64,000 nt of DNA from an uncultured Eubacteriales bacterium (GTDB lineage: Bacteria; Bacillota; Clostridia; Oscillospirales; CAG-272), in the NCBI GenBank assembly GCA_934446365.1, contig CAKSDZ010000006.1:34657-98656 (forward strand), written 5' to 3'. Of this stretch, positions 17,373-25,542 are shown piece by piece. Both the position numbers and the translations under genes were made by a program. Numbering within the stretch: the first letter of the stretch is position 1; the number at the start of each line of letters is the position of its first letter. The notes beneath the pieces were generated by a model that did not search any database, had not been told where the DNA came from, and saw nothing but the letters and a program-made list of their open reading frames with translations.

Positions 17373-19025
17373 TCATTCCACTGAAATGATATAGTCGTAA
17401 AGCGGCTGACCTCCGCGGATGGTCAGAACCTCCGCGCCGCCTGCCGCTCCGGCAAGCATAGATTGAACATTTTCCGCCGCATCCTCCGTGACGTCCTCGC
17501 CATAGAAGATAGAGACATAGGAGGCGTCTTTCACGACGTCGAGGAGCTTTTCAAGGCACTGCTCTCCGGTGTCTCCCACAGAGCGGATTTTCCCGCCCAC
17601 AAGTCCCATCGTCTGTCCGGCCTTGACGGTGACGCCTCCGATGGTGGCGTCGCGTACCGCACGGGTCACGGAAAGGGTGGTCACGCCGCCGGCCGCCTCA
17701 GACATAGCGCCGGCGTTATCTTCGGGGGAGGCGTCCTCGTCGAACGCGAGGAGCGCGGAAATCCCTTCGGGAACGCTTTTGGTGTGAATCACGATGACGT
17801 TTTTATCGGAAACGGCGCCTGCCGCCTGTGTCGCCACCATGTCGATGTTTTTATTGTTCGGAAGCACAAAAACGGTTTCCGAGGGTGTTTTATTGACGGC
17901 GTCGAGAATATCCTGCATGCTGGGATTCATAGTTTGGCCGCCGTAAACGATTTCGTCTACACAGAAATCGCGGAAAGTATCGCGGATTCCGTCTCCCATG
18001 CAGACCGCGACAAAGCCGTATTTCTTTTCAGGCTGCGCTACGGCGGCTTCTTCCTCTGCGGCAAGCGAGCTTTCGTCAATTTCGGCGAGCGCGGAATGCT
18101 GTTTTTTCATATTTTCGATTTTTACGGTGGCAAGCACGCCGTAAAGCAGTGCTTGATTTAGGACGAGTCCCGGGTCGTTTGTATGGATGTGGAGCTTTAT
18201 GATGTCCTCCGCGTCTACGAATACGGCGCTGTCGCCGATTGCGCGGATGTAATCATACAGAGCGGAGCAGGTGCCCTCTCCGAGATATTCTTTGTTTTTT
18301 TCGACGATACACTCGGTGCAGTAGGCGAATTTGATATCTTCGGTGGCAAATTCGGTGAAATTCGCCTTTGCGCCCGTGCCGGCAGCTTTTTTCGCTGCTT
18401 TGACAGGCTTTCCTTTGAGTGCGGACAGCATCCCGTTCAGCATCATGACAAAGCCCTTGCCGCCTGCGTCCACGACATGCGCTTCTTTCAGCACGGGAAG
18501 CTGCTCCGGCGTTTTTTCCAGCGTCGTTTCCGCCGTTTTTACCATCTGTGAGAAAAAACCGGAAACATCTTTTGCGCATTTTTTGCTGACCTTGCCCGCT
18601 TCCTCGGCGCATTTGCGGATGACAGTGAGAATGGTGCCCTCGGTCGGATTCATCACCGCCTTGTAGGCTTCGTTTTTTCCGTCCTCGAAGGCCTTGGCGA
18701 TGTCTTCCGTGCCGGCGTCCTTTTTCCCTTTCACAGATTTCGAGAATCCGCGGAAGAAGAGAGCGAGAATCGCGCCCGAATTGCCTCTTGCCGAACGGAG
18801 AACCGCGTCGGCCGCCTTGGTGGCACATTCGGAAACGTCGTCGTTTTTCGGCTCGATGTCGCGCACCGCGCCGAGCGTCAAACTCATATTGGTTCCCGTG
18901 TCGCCGTCCGGAACGGGGAACACGTTGAGATCGTTGATTTCGGATTGATTGTTTTCCAGCGTATTGGCCGCTGACACGAGCATGGTATAGAGCGTTTTGC
19001 CGCCCACCGTTACTTTGGCTGTCAT
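17373..19025 (-). CDS. fakA: Fatty acid kinase catalytic subunit FakA (DAK2/DhaL)
   Basis: A 550-residue protein from the ATG at 19025 (GGGAGGTT site 5 nt upstream); an upstream in-frame extension lies in the intergenic region. The N-terminal DhaL/DAK2 domain (1-200) carries the ATP/Mg motif FPVPDGDTGTNMSLTL and the ARGNSGAI segment. A middle domain and a C-terminal DegV-like region (about 310-550) complete the normal FakA length. FakA phosphorylates fatty acids held by FakB for entry into phospholipid synthesis. Its fakB partner lies 55 bp upstream in the same operon. Confidence 0.92.
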   Translation of the reverse strand: MTAKVTVGGKTLYTMLVSAANTLENNQSEINDLNVFPVPDGDTGTNMSLTLGAVRDIEPKNDDVSECATKAADAVLRSARGNSGAILALFFRGFSKSVKGKKDAGTEDIAKAFEDGKNEAYKAVMNPTEGTILTVIRKCAEEAGKVSKKCAKDVSGFFSQMVKTAETTLEKTPEQLPVLKEAHVVDAGGKGFVMMLNGMLSALKGKPVKAAKKAAGTGAKANFTEFATEDIKFAYCTECIVEKNKEYLGEGTCSALYDYIRAIGDSAVFVDAEDIIKLHIHTNDPGLVLNQALLYGVLATVKIENMKKQHSALAEIDESSLAAEEEAAVAQPEKKYGFVAVCMGDGIRDTFRDFCVDEIVYGGQTMNPSMQDILDAVNKTPSETVFVLPNNKNIDMVATQAAGAVSDKNVIVIHTKSVPEGISALLAFDEDASPEDNAGAMSEAAGGVTTLSVTRAVRDATIGGVTVKAGQTMGLVGGKIRSVGDTGEQCLEKLLDVVKDASYVSIFYGEDVTEDAAENVQSMLAGAAGGAEVLTIRGGQPLYDYIISVE

Positions 19026-19080
19026 ACATAACCTCCCATACAGAGAACAAAGATAATATGCGCCCGGGCTTTGAGCATGT

Positions 19081-19944
19081 TTATTTTTCCGTTCCGATGA
19101 AGAATATCGCGAGGGTGCCCGGTCCGCAGTGAGCACCGATAACGGGCCCGATTTCCGAGATAATCACGTCTTTGATATCCCATTTCTCGCGAAGCATCGT
19201 TTCCAAATCCAGCGCATCCTTCAAGCAGTCGCTGTGACTGATGCCGATGACCTGCTCCGCGGGATTTACTGCGAGCCGCTCTACCGCATCCGCAAGGGCT
19301 TCTATCGCGCCCCTGCGTCCTCTCGCCTTGCTGCCGGGAATCAGCTTTCCCTCTTCGCTGGCGTGAAGAATCGGCTTAATCATAAAAAGAGAGCCTACAA
19401 TCGCGGTTGCGGCGCTGAGTCTGCCGCCCCGTTTCAGGAAGAAGAGATCGTCCACGGTAAACCACGAACAGAGCTGATAGGCCGCCTCCTGCGCATACGA
19501 AGCAACCTCCTCTGCCGTTGCGCCCTCGGCTTTTTTCAGTGCGGCAAAATAGGCGATAAGTCCCTCGCCGATGGAACCGCTGCGGGAATCGACGATATAA
19601 ATATTCCTCTCCGGAAATTTTTCGCGAAGCTCGCCCGCGGCGATGTTTGCGGCGCTGAAAGTGCCGCTGAGACCGGAGGAGAGCGCGACATAAACGATGT
19701 CTTCTCCCTTTTCCAGATGTGCCGTAAAAGCCGTAACGAAAGCGTCGATGCTGACCGCGGAGGTCTTCGCAACCTTTTTTTCTCTTAATTTCTGATAAAA
19801 TTCGTAAACATCGACCTCGGAACCCTTTTTCGGCTCCTCGCCTTCGATGAAGACCTCCATCGGAATGACCTCGATGTTTCGTTCCTCTGCGATATGCAGG
19901 GGCAGGTCACAGCCGAAGTCGGTGATAATCTGATATTCATCCAT
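19081..19944 (-). CDS. fakB: DegV family fatty-acid-binding protein FakB
   Basis: A 287-residue EDD-fold protein of normal DegV length. Family motifs are ITDFGCDLP near the N terminus, KTSAVS, VALSSGLSGTFSAA (fatty-acid carboxylate-binding region), DSRSGSIGEG, FFLKRGGRLS, KPILHASEEGKL and the C-terminal IGAHCGPGTLAIFF. It presents fatty acids to FakA. Usual DegV proteins begin ITDSxCDLP; here the Ser is Phe in TDFGCDLP, which is worth noting though a fatty-acid-binding role still fits. The ATG has an AAAGGAG site upstream. Confidence 0.92.
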   Translation of the reverse strand: MDEYQIITDFGCDLPLHIAEERNIEVIPMEVFIEGEEPKKGSEVDVYEFYQKLREKKVAKTSAVSIDAFVTAFTAHLEKGEDIVYVALSSGLSGTFSAANIAAGELREKFPERNIYIVDSRSGSIGEGLIAYFAALKKAEGATAEEVASYAQEAAYQLCSWFTVDDLFFLKRGGRLSAATAIVGSLFMIKPILHASEEGKLIPGSKARGRRGAIEALADAVERLAVNPAEQVIGISHSDCLKDALDLETMLREKWDIKDVIISEIGPVIGAHCGPGTLAIFFIGTEK

Positions 19945-20182
19945 AAAGAACTCCTTTTTCGGAGCACGGATTGTGCATGTGCCGCTCCGTTCTCCGTTTT
20001 TTTGCGCCGAAGCTGCGGCGCGTCTCTCTATCCGAATGCCGGAGAAAACCGGAGCTCCTGCTTAAAAATAACAGAAACCAAACAATATAACGCATCGGAG
20101 TGCCGAAAAGGGACAAAAGTTTAAAAAATTTTTCTAAAATAGGGGATTGCTTGATATACCGTAAATGAAATGCAATGAGATG

Positions 20183-21112
20183 TTAATTTATTTTGGAGTC
20201 CATCCAATGCAGAATATCCGATTCCACCTCATCCCGTCCGACTTCGTTGAGAATTTCATGGCGCATGCCGGGATAGAGCTTTAATGTGACGTCGCGGACG
20301 CCGGCGGCGGATAACCGCTCGTACACCTTTTTCACGCCGCGTCCGTATCCGCCGACGGGGTCTTCGTCGCCGGACACGATGAAAATCGGCATGTCTTTGT
20401 TGACGGAACGGAACCACTTCTTCAGGTTGGCTTCCTTTTGTAGCTTCACGAGGTCGTGCATCGCAGAGACGGTAAATTTGAACATGCAGTATTTGTCCGC
20501 ATCGTGGGCGGTGAGCATTTCCTCGTCATGGGTGAGCCATGCATACGGATTGTCGCTTCCGGTTTTCTTGTTGTAAGTGGAAAAAGCGGCCTTATCGGCG
20601 AGAGTGGATATATGTTTCCCGCCTTTGACGCATTTTATAAAGGAGGTAAGGAAAAGACCGAGGTCCGAGGCGGGATTCGGTCCGCCGGTGCCCATAATGA
20701 TGAAGGCGTCGAAATCCTCCGAATATTTTGCGGCGGCGTTTCTTGCAATGAAGGAACCCATGCTGTGGCCGAGCAGGAAGTGCTTTTTCCCGGGAAATTC
20801 CTGCATGACGGCACTCCCGAAGGCATGTACGTCGTCAATGACGGTTTTCCAGCCGTCCTTTTCGGCGAAATAGCCGAGTTCTTCGTCGTTTTCGGCGGTG
20901 GCACCATGTCCGATATGGTCATGGCCGAATACGGCAAAGCCGTTCTCGGCGAGATATGTCATGAACGGCTTGTATCGTCCGATGTGCTCGACCATGCCGT
21001 GTGAAATTTGAAGCACGGCTTTGATTTCTCCCTCCGGCAGAAACAGAACGCCGCGCAGCGTGTGAATTTTGTCGGTGCTGGGGATTTCTTTTTTGAGAAT
21101 TTGAATGCTCAT
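20183..21112 (-). CDS. Alpha/beta hydrolase, monoacylglycerol-lipase-like
   Basis: A 309-residue cytoplasmic alpha/beta hydrolase (lysophospholipase/serine aminopeptidase S33 type). The oxyanion HGMVEH is at 39-43, the nucleophile elbow is GHSMGS with S117, the acid residue is in SGDEDPVGG and the histidine in GMRHEILNE. No signal peptide. Placement between fakBA and glpK would suit glycerolipid breakdown (fatty acid to FakBA, glycerol to GlpK), but all three are separate transcription units, so this link is inference. Confidence 0.88.
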   Translation of the reverse strand: MSIQILKKEIPSTDKIHTLRGVLFLPEGEIKAVLQISHGMVEHIGRYKPFMTYLAENGFAVFGHDHIGHGATAENDEELGYFAEKDGWKTVIDDVHAFGSAVMQEFPGKKHFLLGHSMGSFIARNAAAKYSEDFDAFIIMGTGGPNPASDLGLFLTSFIKCVKGGKHISTLADKAAFSTYNKKTGSDNPYAWLTHDEEMLTAHDADKYCMFKFTVSAMHDLVKLQKEANLKKWFRSVNKDMPIFIVSGDEDPVGGYGRGVKKVYERLSAAGVRDVTLKLYPGMRHEILNEVGRDEVESDILHWMDSKIN

Positions 21113-21743
21113 GAGAGTTTCCTTTCAGAATGGTGTTTTTTTCTTATAAATGATTTATGAATCCTTTGAAAAAGGAGAGAACGCATGCTTTTCTTTGCAG
21201 AAAGAAAAGCATCAAAAGAACCGCAAGCCTCCGGCTTGACCGTTAGTGCGGCCGGCAGCGGTTCGGTGGCGGCTATAAAAGACGACATCTACGCTCGCGA
21301 GGCTCGCGTGATCCGCGGGCCGCCGCCGCTTTTGTTGACATCATACCGGATGGCGCTCATACGGCGCGCGCCTTGCGCCTGCGGGCGCGGATTTTCCAGC
21401 CGCAGTTGCTTTCCGCACGGCGTTGCCCTGCAATGCGAAGCATTGCATTGTGATACGATTGATTTTAGCACTCCGCTTTAAAAGGGTATAGATCGCTTCC
21501 CAGTTTATACTGGCGGCCTGTGCGAGCACTGCAACACCTTTCGAGCCGTGGGTATTGCTTCCCAGCAGAAGTTTGGGAGTTTGAGGCGGTAGCCTCAATG
21601 TTGCCCTGCAATGCGGGAGCATTGCATAGCACCGTAACTTGAACTTATTGCTACACTTTAAATGGGTATAGATCATTTCAAACTTATACTTTGCTCTTTT
21701 CGTCGTTTTCTCGTCGGGGAGAAAACGACATTTCTTTCTCTTT
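21113..21743. repeat. Hairpin-rich intergenic island with dispersed repeats
   Basis: A gene-free 630-bp block. Elements in order: perfect hairpin ATGCTTTTCTTTG-CA-G (21185-21212) and a GC-rich end CGCCTGCGGGCGCGGATTTT (from about 21376). Then come two diverged copies of a hairpin/GGGTATAGATC unit (21422-21499 and 21600-21679), and hairpins at 21702-21729 and 21735-21753. The hairpin/GGGTATAGATC pattern matches the 8.7-kb array. The other parts recur at 34.9-35.4 kb. Frames open here lack ribosome sites and are judged non-coding. Confidence 0.7.
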
Positions 21744-23240
21744 TTAAAGAGAATCTTTCCCCCAGTTCAGGGTGCAGTTTACCGCGCGTCGCCAGCCGTC
21801 AAGATTTTTCCGTCTCTTATCCTCAGACATGGCGGGCGTAAAAATCTCCGCGGTATGGGACAGCGCCGAAAGCTCTGCGCGGTCCTTCCAAAGGCCGCAG
21901 GAAAGTCCCGCGAGAAAGGCCGCCCCGCGTGCGGTCGCTTCCGTTTCGTCGGTTTTCAGAACATGGATCTCGGAGATATCCGCCTGAAATTGCATGAGAA
22001 AACGATTTTTTGAGGCGCCGCCGTCCACTTTCAGCGTATGAAGTTCCATTCCGGTCGCGTTTCGCATCGTTTCAAGGATGTCGTTTGTCTGATAAGCGAT
22101 CGATTCCAGTGCGGCTCGGATGATATGATTCCGTCCGCTTCCGCGCGTGAGGCCCACGATGGTCCCGCGTGCATACATATCCCAGTACGGCGCACCGAGT
22201 CCGGCAAAAGCCGGAACGACGTATACGCCGCCGTTATCGGGGAGTTTTCCCGCAAAATATTCCGAATCCGCCGAATCGCGGATGAAACCGAGCTCGTCGC
22301 GCAGCCATCCGATGACGGCGCCGCCGACGAATACGCTGCCTTCGAGCGCGTATTCCGCCGGATGTCCGTCCTCCGATGCGGCGAGCGTCGTAATAAGCCC
22401 GCCGGATTCTTTGCAGGGAGAGGTTCCGGTATTCATAAGAAGAAAGCATCCGGTGCCGTATGTATTTTTCGCATCGCCTGCGTGGAAGCAGGCCTGTCCG
22501 AACAGCGCTGCCTGTTGATCTCCGGCTGCTCCGCAGATCGGAATTTCCGCGCCGAGAAGCGTCATGCTGCCGTAGCTGCCGCCGCTTGCCCTCACCTCCG
22601 GAAGCATGGAGCGTGGGATTCCCAGAACGGAGAGCAGCTTTTCATCCCATTCGAGCGTATGGATATTGAAAAGCATCGTGCGCGAGGCGTTTGTGAGATC
22701 CGTGGCGTGAACCCGGCCGCCGGTCAGCTTCCAAATCAGCCATGTGTCGACGGTCCCGAAGAGCAGCTCGCCGCGTTCCGCCGCCTCTCTCGCCCCCTCC
22801 ACATGGTCGAGAATCCATTTGATCTTTGTCCCCGAGAAGTAGGCGTCGATCGGAAGTCCGGTGGCGGCTTTGATGGTGTCGGCGAGACCCTCCCTGCGCA
22901 GCTTTTCACAGATGTCCGCCGTTCTGCGGCACTGCCATACGATGGCGGGGCAAATCGGACGACCGGTGGCTTTGTTCCATACGACGGTGGTTTCTCTCTG
23001 ATTGGTGATGCCGATGGCGGCAATTTCATCGGGAGAGATTCCGGAGGCGACGACCGCCTCCGTCATGGTGGCATACTGTGCGGCGTAAATTTCGACGGCA
23101 TCCTCTTCCACCCAGCCGGATGCGGGATAAAACTGCGTCAATTCCTTCTGCGCTTTGGCTACGATTTTGCCGTTCCGGTCAAAAAGAATGGAACGGGTGT
23201 TTGTGGTGCCCTCATCAAGCGCGAGAATATATTGTTTCAT
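21744..23240 (-). CDS. glpK: Glycerol kinase
   Basis: A 498-residue FGGY-family kinase that phosphorylates glycerol to sn-glycerol 3-phosphate. The start is ATG 23240, where MKQYILALDEGTTNTRSILF gives the conserved ATP-binding N-terminal strand; a GAGAGGTG site lies 7-8 nt upstream, and a longer frame begins at 23264. Other motifs are GITNQRETTVVWN, the substrate segment around GTVDTWLIWKLTGG, GAAGDQQAALFGQ and ALESIAYQTNDILE. No facilitator or glpD gene adjoins it. Confidence 0.95.
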   Translation of the reverse strand: MKQYILALDEGTTNTRSILFDRNGKIVAKAQKELTQFYPASGWVEEDAVEIYAAQYATMTEAVVASGISPDEIAAIGITNQRETTVVWNKATGRPICPAIVWQCRRTADICEKLRREGLADTIKAATGLPIDAYFSGTKIKWILDHVEGAREAAERGELLFGTVDTWLIWKLTGGRVHATDLTNASRTMLFNIHTLEWDEKLLSVLGIPRSMLPEVRASGGSYGSMTLLGAEIPICGAAGDQQAALFGQACFHAGDAKNTYGTGCFLLMNTGTSPCKESGGLITTLAASEDGHPAEYALEGSVFVGGAVIGWLRDELGFIRDSADSEYFAGKLPDNGGVYVVPAFAGLGAPYWDMYARGTIVGLTRGSGRNHIIRAALESIAYQTNDILETMRNATGMELHTLKVDGGASKNRFLMQFQADISEIHVLKTDETEATARGAAFLAGLSCGLWKDRAELSALSHTAEIFTPAMSEDKRRKNLDGWRRAVNCTLNWGKDSL

Positions 23241-23421
23241 ATGCGCACACCTCTCTTTTTTCATTCTATGAATTCCATTATATTAGAAATTTGTGAAAAA
23301 ATAAATATTTTGTCGCATGAATTTGTGATTTTCAGCATTGTTGCGGGAAAGTTAAGTATAAATCTGTGAAAAATGTCTAAAAATTGTAAAATATTATGTC
23401 GCAAACTGTGAATAATGTGTA

Positions 23422-23450
23422 TTGAATATTTGAACAATCTATTATATAAT
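23422..23450 (+). promoter_or_regulatory. Promoter of the xpt leader
   Basis: TTGAAT (23422-23427), 17-nt spacer, TATAAT (23445-23450). Predicted start near 23457, leaving a leader of about 138 nt before xpt. The region 23241-23421 is A/T-rich and shows nothing else clear. Confidence 0.7.
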
Positions 23451-23456
23451 ATATTA

Positions 23457-23580
23457 GTAAGTAAACACACGATGAATTTCGTCTCTTTGCGGACAGGCTA
23501 TGCCGCGGAGATGACAGATTCTGATTTTGAAAGCGGATATGGACTCGGTTCTTAGTCTGCTTTTTTTATTTTCTTTTTGC
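23457..23580 (+). promoter_or_regulatory. Structured leader/attenuator upstream of xpt
   Basis: Two elements follow the promoter. First a hairpin at 23480-23513 (CGTCTC-TT-GCGG, loop ACAGGCTATG, CCGC-G-GAGATG). Then a larger closed element whose outer arms CAGATT (23515-23520) and AGTCTG (23554-23559) pair with one G-U and are followed by CTTTTTTTATTTT. This looks like a riboswitch or attenuator for purine salvage. The classic purine aptamer (paired TATA...loop motifs) was looked for and not seen, so the ligand is unknown. Confidence 0.5.
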
Positions 23581-23594
23581 GGGAGGCTTGTCGG

Positions 23595-24167
23595 ATGGAG
23601 CTTTTGGAAAAACGCATTGCAAGCGACGGCGTCGTTTTGGGCGGGGATATTCTGAAAGTCGGAAGCTTTCTCAACCAGCAGCTCGACGTCGATTTTCTGA
23701 TGGAGCTTGGCGCGGAGGTAGCGCGCCTTTATTCCGGATGCGGGGTTACGAAAATCCTCACGATCGAGGCCTCCGGCATTGCCGTTGCCATGGCGGCGGC
23801 GGCGCATATGCATGTTCCTGTCGTTTTTGCGAAAAAGATGAAAAGCGCCAATCAGTCCGCGGACATATACAGTGCGCGGATTACGTCCTTTACCCATAAA
23901 AATACCTATGAGGCGACCGTGGCGAGGGAATACCTCTCCGCGGCGGACCGCGTTTTGATTGCCGACGATTTTCTCGCCACGGGAGAGGCTCTTCATGGGC
24001 TGATTTCCATTGTGGAAAAGGCCGGCGCCACGCTTGTCGGCTGTGCCGTTGCGATTGAAAAGGGGTTTCAGCACGGAGGGGACGCATTGCGCGAAAAAGG
24101 AGTCAGAGTGGAGTCTCTTGCCATCATCGACGCCATGTCGGCGGACGGTATCGTATACCGCAGATGA
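23595..24167 (+). CDS. xpt: Xanthine phosphoribosyltransferase
   Basis: A 190-residue type I PRTase, the normal length for Xpt. The PRPP motif VLIADDFLATGEA is at 120-132, with the N-terminal segment LEKRIASDGVVLGGDILKV typical of Xpt and FAKKMKSANQS in the middle. It converts xanthine and PRPP to XMP in purine salvage. The ATG at 23595 has GGGAGG at 8 nt. Immediately downstream genes encode a nucleoside/purine ABC importer, which supports a purine-salvage operon or regulon. Confidence 0.93.
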   Translation: MELLEKRIASDGVVLGGDILKVGSFLNQQLDVDFLMELGAEVARLYSGCGVTKILTIEASGIAVAMAAAAHMHVPVVFAKKMKSANQSADIYSARITSFTHKNTYEATVAREYLSAADRVLIADDFLATGEALHGLISIVEKAGATLVGCAVAIEKGFQHGGDALREKGVRVESLAIIDAMSADGIVYRR

Positions 24168-24246
24168 GAGGGAAGGGTCTTTTTGTTTTTCGTATGTAAC
24201 GTAAGTTTACATAAATATTAAAAAATCTTAAAGGAGACACTTTTTT

Positions 24247-25524
24247 ATGAAGAAAGTTCTGTCACTCGTTCTTGCGGCAGTCATGCTTTTTTCTGTCCTG
24301 ATGCTCGCATCCTGCGGCAAGGATGAAAAAGCGGACATCACCGTCGGCGCTGTCTACATCGGAAGCCAGAATGAAGACGCCGGCTACACATTTGCGCATC
24401 ACAACGGCATCACGAAGGCCATTGAGCAGCTGAAAGCCGAGGGCTACAACGTCAAGCTTCTCATTCGGGACAACGTGCAGGAGGACGACGCGCAGGTAAA
24501 GACCGCCGTCGATGCGCTGGCAAACCAGGGCTGCGACATCATCTTCGGCATCAGCTTCGGATATCTCAACGCGTTTGATGCGGCTGCCGAGGAATATGAG
24601 GATATCATCTTTTCTCATGCTACCGGTTATCTTTCCAACGCGACCAATTTCAACAACTACTTCGGGCGCATCTATCAGGCGCGCTATCTTTCCGGTATTG
24701 CTGCCGGCTTAAAGGCGAAAGAAGTAGGCAAGGGTGACAACGGCAAATACAATATCGGTTATGTATCCGCCTACGGCACGCAGTATGCGGAAACCTGCAG
24801 CGGCATCAATGCCTTTACGCTCGGCGTTCAGTCCGTTCTCGGCGATGAGGCGCAGGTCTATGTAAAGCAGATCGGCACTTGGGGCGATCCCACGCTGGAA
24901 AAGCAGGCCGCGGAAGCCCTCATCAGCACCTATAAATGTGTTGTGATCGCACAGCACTGCGACAGCCAGCAGCCTCAGGTTGCGGCGCAGAATGCCGGCG
25001 TATTCGGCTGCGGCTACAACTCCGATATGACCTCCGCCGCACCGCAGGCGCATCTGACCGCTCCGATTTGGAACTGGGATGTTTATTATAAGCTCGCCAT
25101 CGAGACCGCGATGAAGGACAGCGCGAACTTCATGAGCAAGGTCGGCATTTACTACGGCGGCCTCAAAGAGGACTTTGTCGATATCTCTCCGCTTTCCGAG
25201 AACTGCACCTCCGATACGGCGGCGAAAATCGACGCGGTGAAAACGATGATTCTCTCCGGCGAATGGGACGTTTTCTCCAATGTGAAGCTGACGTTTGACG
25301 AGTCCGGCAATGTCGTCAAGACAAACGCCGCGCTTATTACGAACGACGGCAAGACCGTTATCTCCGAGGACAACGCGACATATTCCGTCTATGAAACGGA
25401 TGAGAAGGGCGCGCTCACCGGAAATATGACCGTTGTCGGCGGAGCGGATTCCGTCGACGGCATCATCAAGGGCAGCATGAACTACTATGTTGCCGGCATT
25501 CTCGACGTAACAGAGGCGAAATAA
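24247..25524 (+). CDS. BmpA/PnrA-type nucleoside-binding lipoprotein
   Basis: A 425-residue substrate-binding lipoprotein: signal peptide with lipobox LASC (C23), then the BMP domain. The family start is ADITVGAVYIG, followed by QGCDIIFGISFGYLNAF and a central NIGYVSAYG segment. Family members bind purine nucleosides. The C-terminal 70 residues after FVDISPLSENC extend beyond the shortest PnrA forms and read like the extra tail seen in Clostridial BMP proteins. First gene of the importer, with a GGAG site and a 79-bp gap after xpt. Confidence 0.92.
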   Translation: MKKVLSLVLAAVMLFSVLMLASCGKDEKADITVGAVYIGSQNEDAGYTFAHHNGITKAIEQLKAEGYNVKLLIRDNVQEDDAQVKTAVDALANQGCDIIFGISFGYLNAFDAAAEEYEDIIFSHATGYLSNATNFNNYFGRIYQARYLSGIAAGLKAKEVGKGDNGKYNIGYVSAYGTQYAETCSGINAFTLGVQSVLGDEAQVYVKQIGTWGDPTLEKQAAEALISTYKCVVIAQHCDSQQPQVAAQNAGVFGCGYNSDMTSAAPQAHLTAPIWNWDVYYKLAIETAMKDSANFMSKVGIYYGGLKEDFVDISPLSENCTSDTAAKIDAVKTMILSGEWDVFSNVKLTFDESGNVVKTNAALITNDGKTVISEDNATYSVYETDEKGALTGNMTVVGGADSVDGIIKGSMNYYVAGILDVTEAK

Positions 25525-25542
25525 AATTCAAAGGAGTTCTTC

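Noticed and set aside
21185..21481. Protein-coding gene ending in a CACGRGFSS-like segment
   Set aside because: Similar text at 35.2 kb comes from the repeat element itself; there is no ribosome site and the middle parts are unrelated.
23440..23580. Classic purine (guanine/adenine) riboswitch before xpt
   Set aside because: The paired aptamer loop and junction motifs were not found. Only a different hairpin and a terminator-like element are present.
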